Origin: Azolla pinnata
Taxonomy: Eukaryota > Streptophyta > Polypodiopsida > Salviniales > Salviniaceae
DNA length: 25,042 nt
Assembly: GCA_037176905.1 (NCBI GenBank)
Contig: JBBBWG010002926.1
Location: 1-25,042 of the forward strand
Direction of reading: 5' to 3'
How positions within the stretch are numbered: position 1 is the first letter of the stretch; the number at the start of each line of letters is the position of its first letter. Under the pieces are notes generated by a model, which had not been told where the DNA came from, ran no database searches, and worked only from the letters and a program-made list of their open reading frames with translations. The translations under genes and the position numbers were made by a program. Shown one piece after another: positions 1 through 8,546 of this stretch.

Positions 1-1323
1 TGTAATCGATCGAACTACCATGTGTTTCTGGTGAATTTTCCCAAGGAAAAACAAAAACCCCAACTAAAGTTGGAGTGGAAACCAAGCGATGGATGGATTC
101 ATCTGGCTTTGCCCTTGAAGAGCAAGTCTGATATCGTTCTGCTCTGCATGTCAAAAGGCGTCGAACAAGGCGCATGCAGTGCGAAGAGCTCAAATCTGGC
201 GAAATGTTTGGGGATTCGAGATCCCGATCGATTGTGTTTCTAGATCCTTGATCTCTTACTTCCTTTTCCCCCTTCTTCGTCGTCATCAGACAGACAACGG
301 ATGGCAGAAGACGCAGACCTGACGTGTTCGACGCTCCGATGCTCGAGCAGTATCCGAGCAAGGTACAGTTTGCTGTTGCTATCAAAAATTCGAAACAAGT
401 TCCGCAACCAAAGATTGGCTCGGGGCCCAAATTTTATTTATGATGGAGTTTTGTTCTTTCTGTCATTGTCATCATTTGTGGAAGCCGAGCGTTCTAACCG
501 ACTCATCTTATCTTGTGTAGACATGATAGAAGATCAGGTATTCCATGTTTCAAAGAAGTTTCCAGAAGTTTCCACAGAAAGCTCCGGAAACATCCGTGCT
601 CTGCTCAGTCGGCCTAAGGACAAGAGTCGAGGATTCGACCTCGAGGCTTGTTTTTCTAGGTTCGTTTCACTTTTAAAGCAGCAATCTTGATGAATCGCTG
701 GCAAATAAGAAGAGACTTTGAACTTTTCTTTCCGCTTTAAAGCAGCAACCTTCTCAAAACTGAAGATTTCGGAGTACTCACCAAGCATTCGATATGTGAT
801 ATGACCCATGCAGCCATGTACGAATCGGTGAAGATGAGATCGCTTTCTGCGGTCAAGAGCAAATCGATCGAGCGGCGTTCAAGATCATCGGACAAGTCGA
901 GCTGGAATCGGAGTCCTTTTTAACTTGCGCAGGTCGCACAACAACCGTCTCGAATCTGGCCAATACAAGCAAACAGACGCACTCGAACCTGCATTATAAC
1001 GTATAACATACAGAATACAAATACAAGAATCGCGAGGCTCCTGGAAGCCTTCATCTGCATGCGGAATTTGACCGGGTTTCGAGAATCGATCGCGCGATCT
1101 GATGATCTGTTTTATTTTTTCATCAGATCAACCATCAGAGAAAACCAACAGTCTTCTTCAGGTTTTCTGTTTTGTTTTTGAAAAGCTTTACAAATGATGA
1201 AGCAAGAGAGAGGGGTATTTTTCATAATAACAAAAACCTCCTCCTTGTCAAGAGGTCTCTGCAAAGAACTCATCTTTCCCCTGCATCCGGGGATTTGCAG
1301 CAGAGGAGCAGATTCCATCGCCC
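1..1323. other. Upstream region without a confident gene
   Basis: I see no recognisable domain or complete gene here. Short open frames exist, including one from 22 to 243 and one from 301 to 690, but none resembles a known family. One exon-like scrap is visible: a TC-rich tract ending in an AG near 287-289, followed by an open stretch to about 363 ending in AAG before GTACAG, a fair donor. In the frame starting at 300 it reads like coding sequence (DVFDAPMLEQYPSK), but no start or partner exon could be joined to it. A possible acceptor (TTGTGTAG) lies near 520. This may be the decayed 3' part of a neighbouring gene or the distal promoter and leader of the PPR gene. Confidence 0.3.
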
Positions 1324-1455
1324 ATGGATTCCGACCTTCTGCGGGAGCTGCTGCCTCACGTGCCTCCTCACACGGTCGTCTTCCGGATGTATTACATGGG
1401 TCTGTGGTTGTTGATGGTATCCATGCCCAGGAACGATGAGCATGGCTACGGATGA
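1324..1455 (+). CDS. Upstream ORF 1 of the PPR gene (43 codons)
   Basis: A short ORF starts at ATG 1324 (MDSDLLRELLPHVPP...) and ends with TGA at 1453-1455. That stop overlaps the ATG at 1452 that opens the longest PPR frame, giving an ATGA overlap. The first half looks like ordinary coding sequence, and the frame stays open upstream (FAAEEQIPSP before the Met). It may therefore be a remnant of an older exon rather than a true upstream ORF. I do not recognise the peptide. If it is within the PPR transcript, it would reduce or reroute initiation at the main frame. Confidence 0.25.
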   Translation: MDSDLLRELLPHVPPHTVVFRMYYMGLWLLMVSMPRNDEHGYG

Positions 1456-1561
1456 TGATCGTGCTTCTGAAGACGCGTTTCTTCGTTGGGATCCATGGGA
1501 AACCCGGACACAAATCGGAATTGTGTACGATGATGACGGTGGTGGTGTTGCTGTCAGCTGA
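1436..1561 (+). CDS. Upstream ORF 2 of the PPR gene (41 codons)
   Basis: The ATG at 1436 opens a 41-codon acidic frame (MSMATDDDRASEDAF..., then WDPWETRTQIGIVYDDD) ending at TGA 1559-1561. The stop lies one base before ATG 1563, an in-frame Met of the PPR ORF. This spacing makes 1563 a plausible reinitiation start. The peptide is not recognised. It is either an upstream ORF or a coding scrap from an older gene. It overlaps the 5' end of the longest PPR frame in another phase, so both cannot be conserved protein at once. Confidence 0.25.
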   Translation: MSMATDDDRASEDAFLRWDPWETRTQIGIVYDDDGGGVAVS

Positions 1562-4500
1562 AATGTCGTCCTTCGTCCTGCCCAAATGTTGTAGGAAGGA
1601 GAAGAGCACGGTCTCTCGAATCGCGCTGTACCTCCATGCCGGATTAAACAGAAGGGGTTCTGATCTCTCCATTGCGTATCTGTATCGGGAATCTCGTAGC
1701 ATGGCTTCTCTCGATGATTCGGAATCAGAACTGGAGCCAGGATTAGAGCCAGGATTAGGATCAGGATCGGATTCTTCCCTCCCGCTGCATGAGAGATGGC
1801 CAGATACTAGCTTGCCACCACAAAAACAGTGCCCTAGTTGCTATGAATTTGTCGGATTGTTGAAGTATTGTACTAGCACAAAAGACGTCGTGCGAGGAAG
1901 AACGATACATGGTGAGCTAGCGAGGCTCGGATGGTTGGAAAAGAATGTGTTCATCCGTAGTGCTTTGATAGATATGTATGCCAAATGCGGATCGCTTGCA
2001 AGCTCTCGAGAAGTTTTTGATATGCTTCCAAATGGAAATATGGTCTGTTGGAATGCCCTTATAGGAGGTTATGCAGGACTTGGGTATCATGCACAAGGAC
2101 TGGATATGTATAGATCCATGCAATCCTCTGGTATCTCTTCGGATGATGTTACCACTCTCTCTGGATTAAGATGTTGTGGAGGAACAGGAGACGCAAACAG
2201 TGGTCAAGAAATACATATCGAAATCATAAAGAAAGGCTTTGAAGAAGGAAATCTCAGGATTGGAAGCACTCTGGTTGATATGTATGCAAAGTGTGGCTGC
2301 ATCGAAAGTGCACAAGTAGTTTTCAGCTCTCTTAAAGTGCGGAATGTTGTCATGTGGAATTCGATTATTACAGCGTACTCGGAGTATGGGCTCGTTGAGG
2401 AGGTGGCTCATCACTTTGAGCAAATGCATAAAGAGAACATATCTCCAAGTGCTGTAACGTATACTTGTATGTTGAGGATATATGGTGCGATAGGATGTTT
2501 AGATGAGGGAATGAAACGGCATGGTGAACTTACGTTTAAAGGAATGGAAAGAGATGTAGTTGTTGGTAGTAGTCTTGTCGATTTGTACGTGAAATCTGGC
2601 GCTCTCTCAGAAGCACAGGAAGTTTTTCGTAAGCTTGATTCTCGAGATGTTGTCTCATGGAACGTATTGCTTGCCGGATTTGTTGAGTATGGCCGCATCA
2701 AGGACGCCTTCGATTCTCTCCGAGATATGCAATACGAAGGTGTCTCTCCTGATGGAACGACTTATATGTGCTTGTTGAGAGGGTGCCACATCGAGAAAGG
2801 AGGGTGGGAAATGCATGATGATATTGTAAGAAAAGGGTTGGAGAGTAACCTTTTCATCCGTGAAACCTTAATCCAGATGTATGCCAGATGTGGTATATTT
2901 GCAGAAGCACACAACGAGTTCGATAAGCTTAATGATCGAACACTTGTAGCGTGGAATGGATTGATTCAAGGGTATACAGATCACGGGTACTATGAGAAAG
3001 TACTTAGCCATGTTAAAATGATGCAAGATGCTGGCTTATCTTGGAATTCCGCTACTCTTTTGTGTGGTTTGCAAGCTTGTATTCATACCAAAGCTCGTGA
3101 TTGCGGGTTGAAGTTTCATGCTGATGTGCTCCAAAAAGGGCTGCTACAATCCGATGCTTCACTCGGTGGCGTTCTTATCGATATGTATGCCAAATTCGGT
3201 TCTCTCATGGAAATGCAAGTTGTGTTCAACAGATCTCCTGTTCGAGATGTAGCTTCATGGAACTCGATGATGGCAGGGTATGCCGAAGCAGGGTGCTTCA
3301 AGGAAGCACTCTATTGTTTTGCGCAAATGAAAGATGAAGTTGCCGGTGTGGACTGTGTAGCATTTATGTGCATCTTGAAAGCCTGTATTGGCTTAGGATC
3401 TATCGACAAAGGTAGAGAGATGCACATCGATATCGTAAACCATGGATTGCTTGATAAAGACCCAAGTTTCTCGGTTGCTAATAGTCTGATAGACATGTAT
3501 ATGAAATTAGGCTTTCCTGCTGAAGCGCACGATGTGTTCAACAAGCTTGGCGTGCGCGATGCCAACTTGTGGACTAGTTTAATTTCTGGATATATGGGAA
3601 ATGGGGATGATGAGGATGCTCTCAAGTGTTATGCCGAGATGCAAAATGTGGGAATGCTTCCGCTTGTCTCGACATTCGGTCACGTCCTGAAAGCTTGTAG
3701 TAGATTAGGGTTCCTCATCCCAGGACGAGAAATACATGCTCGATTGGTTTGCGAAGGGTTTGAAAGAGAAGCAAGCCTAAGCACCGCGCTCGTGGAAATG
3801 TATGCGAAATGCGGATGTTTTGCAGAAGGCAAAGGCGTATTACCTAGGAATGAAGATGGAGATGTTGTGCTCGCTCGGGCGATGGTAATGAGCGAATTCT
3901 CGAAGCGAATCCGAGTCGACGATAAAACCAAGCTCATGGAATGGGTGCAGCAATATCAGGGCATGTCAGCCGGACATCGTCTGTATGTTTTGGTCCTTAG
4001 AGCTTGCGGAAAGGAAAGGCAGCTTAGCCTGGGTGAGGATGTGCACAGCGAAATCGTGAAAACAGGATTCGAGATCTGCGCAGGGGTCGAGCTCGTCGAG
4101 ATGTATGCAGGATGCGGATGCTTCGCGGAGGCGAAGAAACTGGTGGAGGAGTCGCCGCGGGTGCGTGGGCCGATCGTCGCGATGTGGAATGCGCTCATCT
4201 CGGGGTATGTGGAGCACGGGCGCCGCGAGGAGGTTTCGGGTTGCTTGGAGCGAATGCAGGAGGAAGGGATCTCTCGGGATTCCGCCACGCTCGCGTGCAT
4301 CGTGAAATCATGCATTCACGCGGCTTCTGCGAGCTCCGAGGGGCGCGAGGCGCACGCCGATGCAGTGCGGCGCGGGTCGGAAGCGGAGCCGCTGGTCGGG
4401 AACGCGCTGGTGCGCATGTACGCGAAACGCGGCGGCGTCGCCGAAGAGGCGCGGTCCGTGTTCGACAGGCTTACGATCCGGGACGTGGTGGCCTGGACGG

Positions 4501-5903
4501 CGATCGTTTCCGGGTACGTCGAGCGAGGGAACGCGGAGCACGCGTTGGAATGCCTCGGGCAGATGCGGGGCGAGGGCATCTCGCCCGATGCGCTAGCTCT
4601 GGCTTCCGGGCTCGCGGCTTGCGCCGATCTGAGGTCCCTTCTCGGAGGCCGAAGCCTGCATTCGGAGGCGGTCGAGCTCGGGATCGAGCAAGACGTCGGG
4701 AATTCGGTGATCCGAATGTACGCCGAATGCGGCTGCCTCGCGGAAGCCCGGGAGCTCTGCTCCGCGCTCTGTGGCCGCGATGCCGAGCCGTGGAATGCGC
4801 TGATTGCCGGGTATTCCGAGCACGGCTCGGGCGACGAAGCGCTCCGCTGCTTCGAGGAGCTTGCGGGCATTACGGCCCCGCATCCGGTCGCGTTCGTTCA
4901 TCTCCTGAGAGCCTGCGGCTCGACGAAGAACGCGGCGCGCGGCCGAGCCGCGCACTGCGAAGCCGTCTGCAGAGGCTTCGACGACGAGGGCATCGCGGCG
5001 GTGGGGAACGCCGTGGCCTGCATGTATGCCAAGTGCGGCTCGCTGCCCGAAGCTCGCCAGACGCTGGCGGAGAGGCTCCGCAGCGGAGACGACGCGGCGG
5101 TGGCGTGGAACATCCTCATCGCCGCGTACGTGGAACAGGGCTGTTGTGAGGACGCTTTGCGCTGCTGGGAGCGGATGCGGGGGCGCGTGTGCGCCGATGG
5201 CGTTACGCTGCTTGTGTGCTTGGCGGCGTGCGCGAGCTCCGGGGCGCTGGACGCGGGCCGCGAAATACATCTGGAGCTCGCCAAGCGAGGATGCGACGAG
5301 GCGGCGGCGGCGGAGGAGGCGAATCGCCGGCGTATCGGGAACGCGTTGCTGGACATGTACGCGAAATGCGCGGCGCTTCCGGCGGCGGCCCGAGTGTTTC
5401 GGAACCTACCTGCACGCGACGCGGTGTCGTGGAACGCGATCCTGACGGGCTACGCGCAGCTCGGCGACGCCGCGCTTGTGTTTGGCGCTCTGGAAGCGAT
5501 GCTGGGCTCCGGCGCGAAGCCCGACCTGGTGACGGCGCTGAGCCTGCTCACGGCCTGCAACCACGCCGGGTTGGCCGACGCGGGCGAGATGTGCTTGGAA
5601 GCCGCGGCGAGATCCTGGCGCGGCGAGATGATTCCCGCCGACAAGCATTTCAACTGCCTCGTGGATCTTCTCGGGCGAGCGGGCCGCATCGATCGAGCCG
5701 CGTGGGTCGCAGAGTCGATGCCCCTGCGCCCGACTGGCCTCGTCTGGCAGACCCTTCTCGGGGCTTGCAAGAAATGGAGCCATTCCGGGCTCTGGGAGCA
5801 TGCTTTCCGTTGTGCGCAAGAGCTCGACGACGCCGACGTCGGCGCTTCGATCTACGTTTGCGCCTACAACATCTGCTGCTGCGCCGATGCAAGCCCTGGG
5901 TGA
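1452..5903 (+). CDS. Giant PLS-class pentatricopeptide repeat protein, intronless
   Basis: The uninterrupted 1483-codon frame consists almost wholly of PPR motifs. About 12 P-L-S triplets can be counted from the recurring S-motif core (DMYAKCG and variants) and P-motif core (VVSWN.LI.GY..HG), covering residues about 130-1420. Unit 7 (near 3790-3960) is degenerate. The C-terminus (VWQTLLGACKKW...) resembles an E1 motif; no E2 or DYW domain follows. PLS proteins bind single-stranded RNA in plastids or mitochondria and commonly specify editing sites; without a DYW domain this one would need a partner deaminase. The start is uncertain: ATG 1452 is the longest, ATG 1563 gives a basic, Ser/Arg-rich N-terminus (MSSFVLPKCCRKEKS) like a transit peptide and directly follows an upstream ORF stop, and ATG 1701 begins an acidic linker. 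Most PPR proteins are well under 1000 aa, so this one is unusually long. GC content rises sharply from about 3.8-4.1 kb to the 3' end. Confidence 0.93.
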   Translation: MMIVLLKTRFFVGIHGKPGHKSELCTMMTVVVLLSAEMSSFVLPKCCRKEKSTVSRIALYLHAGLNRRGSDLSIAYLYRESRSMASLDDSESELEPGLEPGLGSGSDSSLPLHERWPDTSLPPQKQCPSCYEFVGLLKYCTSTKDVVRGRTIHGELARLGWLEKNVFIRSALIDMYAKCGSLASSREVFDMLPNGNMVCWNALIGGYAGLGYHAQGLDMYRSMQSSGISSDDVTTLSGLRCCGGTGDANSGQEIHIEIIKKGFEEGNLRIGSTLVDMYAKCGCIESAQVVFSSLKVRNVVMWNSIITAYSEYGLVEEVAHHFEQMHKENISPSAVTYTCMLRIYGAIGCLDEGMKRHGELTFKGMERDVVVGSSLVDLYVKSGALSEAQEVFRKLDSRDVVSWNVLLAGFVEYGRIKDAFDSLRDMQYEGVSPDGTTYMCLLRGCHIEKGGWEMHDDIVRKGLESNLFIRETLIQMYARCGIFAEAHNEFDKLNDRTLVAWNGLIQGYTDHGYYEKVLSHVKMMQDAGLSWNSATLLCGLQACIHTKARDCGLKFHADVLQKGLLQSDASLGGVLIDMYAKFGSLMEMQVVFNRSPVRDVASWNSMMAGYAEAGCFKEALYCFAQMKDEVAGVDCVAFMCILKACIGLGSIDKGREMHIDIVNHGLLDKDPSFSVANSLIDMYMKLGFPAEAHDVFNKLGVRDANLWTSLISGYMGNGDDEDALKCYAEMQNVGMLPLVSTFGHVLKACSRLGFLIPGREIHARLVCEGFEREASLSTALVEMYAKCGCFAEGKGVLPRNEDGDVVLARAMVMSEFSKRIRVDDKTKLMEWVQQYQGMSAGHRLYVLVLRACGKERQLSLGEDVHSEIVKTGFEICAGVELVEMYAGCGCFAEAKKLVEESPRVRGPIVAMWNALISGYVEHGRREEVSGCLERMQEEGISRDSATLACIVKSCIHAASASSEGREAHADAVRRGSEAEPLVGNALVRMYAKRGGVAEEARSVFDRLTIRDVVAWTAIVSGYVERGNAEHALECLGQMRGEGISPDALALASGLAACADLRSLLGGRSLHSEAVELGIEQDVGNSVIRMYAECGCLAEARELCSALCGRDAEPWNALIAGYSEHGSGDEALRCFEELAGITAPHPVAFVHLLRACGSTKNAARGRAAHCEAVCRGFDDEGIAAVGNAVACMYAKCGSLPEARQTLAERLRSGDDAAVAWNILIAAYVEQGCCEDALRCWERMRGRVCADGVTLLVCLAACASSGALDAGREIHLELAKRGCDEAAAAEEANRRRIGNALLDMYAKCAALPAAARVFRNLPARDAVSWNAILTGYAQLGDAALVFGALEAMLGSGAKPDLVTALSLLTACNHAGLADAGEMCLEAAARSWRGEMIPADKHFNCLVDLLGRAGRIDRAAWVAESMPLRPTGLVWQTLLGACKKWSHSGLWEHAFRCAQELDDADVGASIYVCAYNICCCADASPG

Positions 5904-6782
5904 AAGCCCCCGGCGCACTTCTCTGACTGCGAAAGAGCTAGGCTAGCTAGCTAGACTGGCCCCGCCATTCGGAGGACTAGATCGGCGCGCATTTGATCGA
6001 GCGGCTGGAACTAGATGGTCGGTCGATGCTGGAATCGGAATCGATTTTGTAACGAGCGGCGCTGTCTCGCATTCGGAACGAAAGCGAGCAAGCGAGCAAG
6101 CAAGAAAGATGGATGTATTCACGTCTTCTTCGGCCAATGCTGGCCCGTGAGACAAAATGTACAGTAGTGTTTGTATGTATCCGTGGAGCTCGATGGTGGA
6201 TCGGTTTGCGCTTATCTTGTTGCGCGTAGAAGTGCACGTGGTTCGAATGAATCTTCCGGTGCAGGCGTGGTTGGTTGTGTGCTCTGTTTCGCTCTCGATT
6301 CCCTTCTCTTCTCTTCTCTTCCCTTCTCTTCTCTTTTTTTTTTTTTCATGGCGCTCGAAAAGGCCCGGTTGTCGTGTTGGGCAAAGGTAGGTAGTTAGTT
6401 AGAAACACGGTAGTTAAGGAATGACAACTACCATTCTGGTCCTGAACACCGTGGCGTATGCACACATGCATGATTTCGATCCGATGGTGGGGACGGTGTG
6501 CGTCGATCGATAGATACATATATATAATCGATCGACTGACTGATCGATCGGTTTCTAGTAGTGAAGTCGGATTTCGGACAGAATTGAATGCGAATTCGCG
6601 AATCGGAGTTCAAGCTAGGTGTTCGACGATGGAAGCGGCGGTTATGGAGCGGTTGCCCAAAGGTAAGATAGATACCGTCAGACGTACAAAGCTCTATCTG
6701 TTACAAATCAAAGAGGTTCTTAATGCGAAGGAAGATGCGGAACAAAAAAAACACACACGCCCATTGTCGCATTCTGTTGATG
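5904..6782. other. Intergenic region downstream of the PPR gene
   Basis: This contains the PPR 3' flank and simple-sequence DNA: CTAG repeats just after 5940, a pyrimidine tract at 6299-6349, TATA and GATCGATC runs near 6508-6552, and AC repeats near 6750. No clear poly(A) signal was identified. A 52-codon frame from ATG 6629 (MEAAVMERLPKGKID...) to 6787 has fairly coding-like composition and contains a GTAAG donor-like site just after codon 11, but it matches no family I know. It could be a first exon or chance. Confidence 0.4.
6299..6349 (+). repeat. Pyrimidine tract (TTCTC repeats then T run)
   Basis: Imperfect TTCCC/TTCTC repeats run into a T run of about 13. It lies about 400 bp downstream of the PPR stop codon and is simple sequence only. 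Confidence 0.8.
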
Positions 6783-6822
6783 TTTAGGGTTAGGGTTTAG
6801 GGTTTAGGGTTTAGGGTTTGGG
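6783..6822 (+). repeat. Interstitial telomeric repeat tract (TTTAGGG)n
   Basis: Five and a half plant-type telomere units lie head to tail: TTTAGGG at 6783, a six-base TTAGGG at 6790, then TTTAGGG at 6796, 6803 and 6810, and a degenerate TTTGGG at 6817. It is internal, not chromosome-terminal. Such tracts arise from repair by telomerase, from old fusions, or act as telo-box promoter elements. No confident gene start lies just downstream, so the insertion or repair explanation is slightly favoured. Confidence 0.9.
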
Positions 6823-7313
6823 ATGCCGATGCTATAGAGTGTTTTTACCTGTCCCCATCTGCCCCTTGGGACAATCTAATTTCTGCCAACTACTCCATCT
6901 CAAAAGGGCTCTGTCATCATCGAACGCGAAAGCCGCGGTAAAGGAAATGACCGACGGAACTTTACGGGAAATTGACAGAGAATGTGGGCCAACACTGAGG
7001 CCTTCGACGCATCCAACAACGACGATGACAACGACGATGACAACGATGACGACGAGGAGAGAAGTCAATGGGCGCAAATCGTTGGCATCGCGAGCATCTC
7101 TCGGTCTGCGTTTCGACCGAGTACCCGAAAACTCGGACACAGGCACGGAACAAATCTAACTACACACGGTGACAGCTCTCGAAACCACATAGTCGGCATT
7201 CTGTGCATCGCTGCGGCTTCGCGACTATAGACCGAGATGGAGATTGGATTCTCTTGACTGCGCCGACGTCTCCTCCTCTCCCGATTCTCTTCTGCTCTTC
7301 GTCCGAACTGCGG

Positions 7314-7331
7314 GATCGATCGATCGATCGA
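7314..7331 (+). repeat. (GATC)n microsatellite
   Basis: About four and a half perfect GATC units, followed by further GATCGATC copies to about 7348. The same tetramer recurs through the window (for example 6506-6552 and 8724-8733), so it is a general feature of the local sequence. Confidence 0.8.
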
Positions 7332-7462
7332 CTCGATGGATCGATCGTCCAGATACGAGTATTGTTGTTTTCTTTTTTTGTTAATGTTGTTGTTGTTCAA
7401 CAAGACACACACACACCTTTATGGATAGATAGAATCAGTGAAGAAGCAACTGAGTTAGGTGA

Positions 7463-7552
7463 AGGTCACAAGAAAGAAACTTGGAGGTGGGTGGGTAGAA
7501 GAGAAAAGTAAAAGAAGAAAGAAAAGAAGAAAGAAGAAAAGGAAAAGCTCTT
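7463..7552 (+). repeat. Purine (A/G) tract
   Basis: Roughly 90 bases are nearly all purine on the + strand, with GAAA and GAAGAAA units. Long homopurine tracts can form triplex structures, but there is no mirror symmetry strong enough to claim this. Confidence 0.7.
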
Positions 7553-8114
7553 CTTTGTCCTTTGTTTGTCCGGCCAAAAGAGTGTGAACGCGGACACAAG
7601 AAGAAACCAGCGCGCACGTGCGGGAAAGAAGGGGGGGGGGGCGCCGCACACGTGCGAGGCTCAATGAAACAAATAAAAGAGGGCAAAAGGGTAAAAAAAA
7701 GAAAACAATAAGTAGGCAAAATTACCAAAAACAAACATTTAGCATGTTTATTTAATTAATTACCTTTAAACGCCTAATAAATTTTGAAATCACGGATTAA
7801 TGCTGGCTTTATTAATTCCCTCCGATCGATTTTCTTCTTTACTGATTGCATGCGTATATTTTAACGCCTGATCAAATTACAAATCACGGATTAAGGCCTG
7901 GTTTTCGACTCGAAATTATCGCGCCGTCAATTACCCTGCTGCAACCACCGATGCATTCTGCTCGCTGCTCGCCGATCGATTCTATCGCTCTTTTGCTAAC
8001 CACTTCCATCGATCTTTGCTTGTGCTCGTCGACTCTCGATCTTCCTACCGCTATTTACTGAGCAGATTCCTGCTTGCTTTGCGCTACTGCTTATCAATTG
8101 ATTTCCTCACCGTA

Positions 8115-8143
8115 TCCGACCAGCCGAAAGCTGGTCGGACCAG
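8115..8143. repeat. Perfect hairpin with overlapping palindrome
   Basis: Arms TCCGACCAGC (8115-8124) and GCTGGTCGGA (8130-8139) are perfectly complementary around a CGAAA loop. The right arm also pairs with the next bases: CTGGTC-G-GACCAG (8131-8143). The element GACCAG, its complement and GACCAG again are thus in a row, allowing two alternative foldings. It lies inside the AT-rich repeat block. Confidence 0.75.
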
Positions 8144-8156
8144 AAGCTAATCGACG

Positions 8157-8546
8157 CGGTCTTAATCAATTAATCGTGCATTAATTTTGAGAGAGAGAGA
8201 GAGAGAGATAAAACTAGGCTTTGATTTGTACTCTTGAATTCTAGTAGTATGCGTCAAAGTGTAATTAACATGCAGGTTAATCGGTTTATGGTAATCTCCC
8301 CAGAAATTACCGGAAAAGAAATTGGAGGGACCGGCCCGTGGGATTACTGCTTTGTTTTGCCCCTTTTTTTCGTTCTTCCTTAAACTAATTCGGTCTTAAT
8401 CACTAAATCGTGCGTTAATTTTCAGCGAGAGATAAGACTAGACCTTTTGATTGATTTGTACTAGTCAGAGTTTAGCAGGCGCTCAAAGTGCAAGAAATAG
8501 AGCGAAATTTCCCAAAAAGTACCGAAAAAAAAATTAGAGGGAGGAA
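8157..8546 (+). repeat. Diverged direct repeat, two copies of about 160-170 bp
   Basis: Copy 1 (8157-8330) and copy 2 (8391-8546) share the order CGGTCTTAATCA, AATCGTGC(A/G)TTAATTTT, a GA-rich stretch, GATAA.ACTAG, TTGATTTGTACT, TCAAAGTG, and CCGGAAAAGAAATTGGAGGGA against CCGAAAAAAAAATTAGAGGGA. A further partial copy of the 5' part lies at about 8656-8790. Substitutions and small indels show that the duplication is not recent. Confidence 0.7.

Larger units (their letters stand above)
6823..7765. other. Intergenic region with low-complexity tracts
   Basis: No gene is recognised. It holds a GACAACGAT-type repeat (7018-7056) that would read Asp/Asn-rich, a GATC run (7314-7331), AC repeats near 7405, a purine tract (7463-7552) and a G run (7631-7641). 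The open frames of 80-115 codons here on both strands have no family signature and depend on these repeats. Confidence 0.4.

Noticed and set aside
4112..5149. A 345-codon + strand frame inside the PPR gene in another phase
   Set aside because: It is Arg/Gly/Ala-rich without domains and exists because GC-rich codons of the PPR frame avoid stops in other phases.
4593..5270. Long - strand frames over the PPR 3' half (also 4316-4870, 4898-5356, 5406-5918)
   Set aside because: These are antisense shadows of GC-rich PPR repeats; the PPR motif periodicity is clear on the + strand only.
6235..6260. GGTTCGAAT string considered as a tRNA T-loop
   Set aside because: No acceptor stem, anticodon arm or D-arm could be paired around it.
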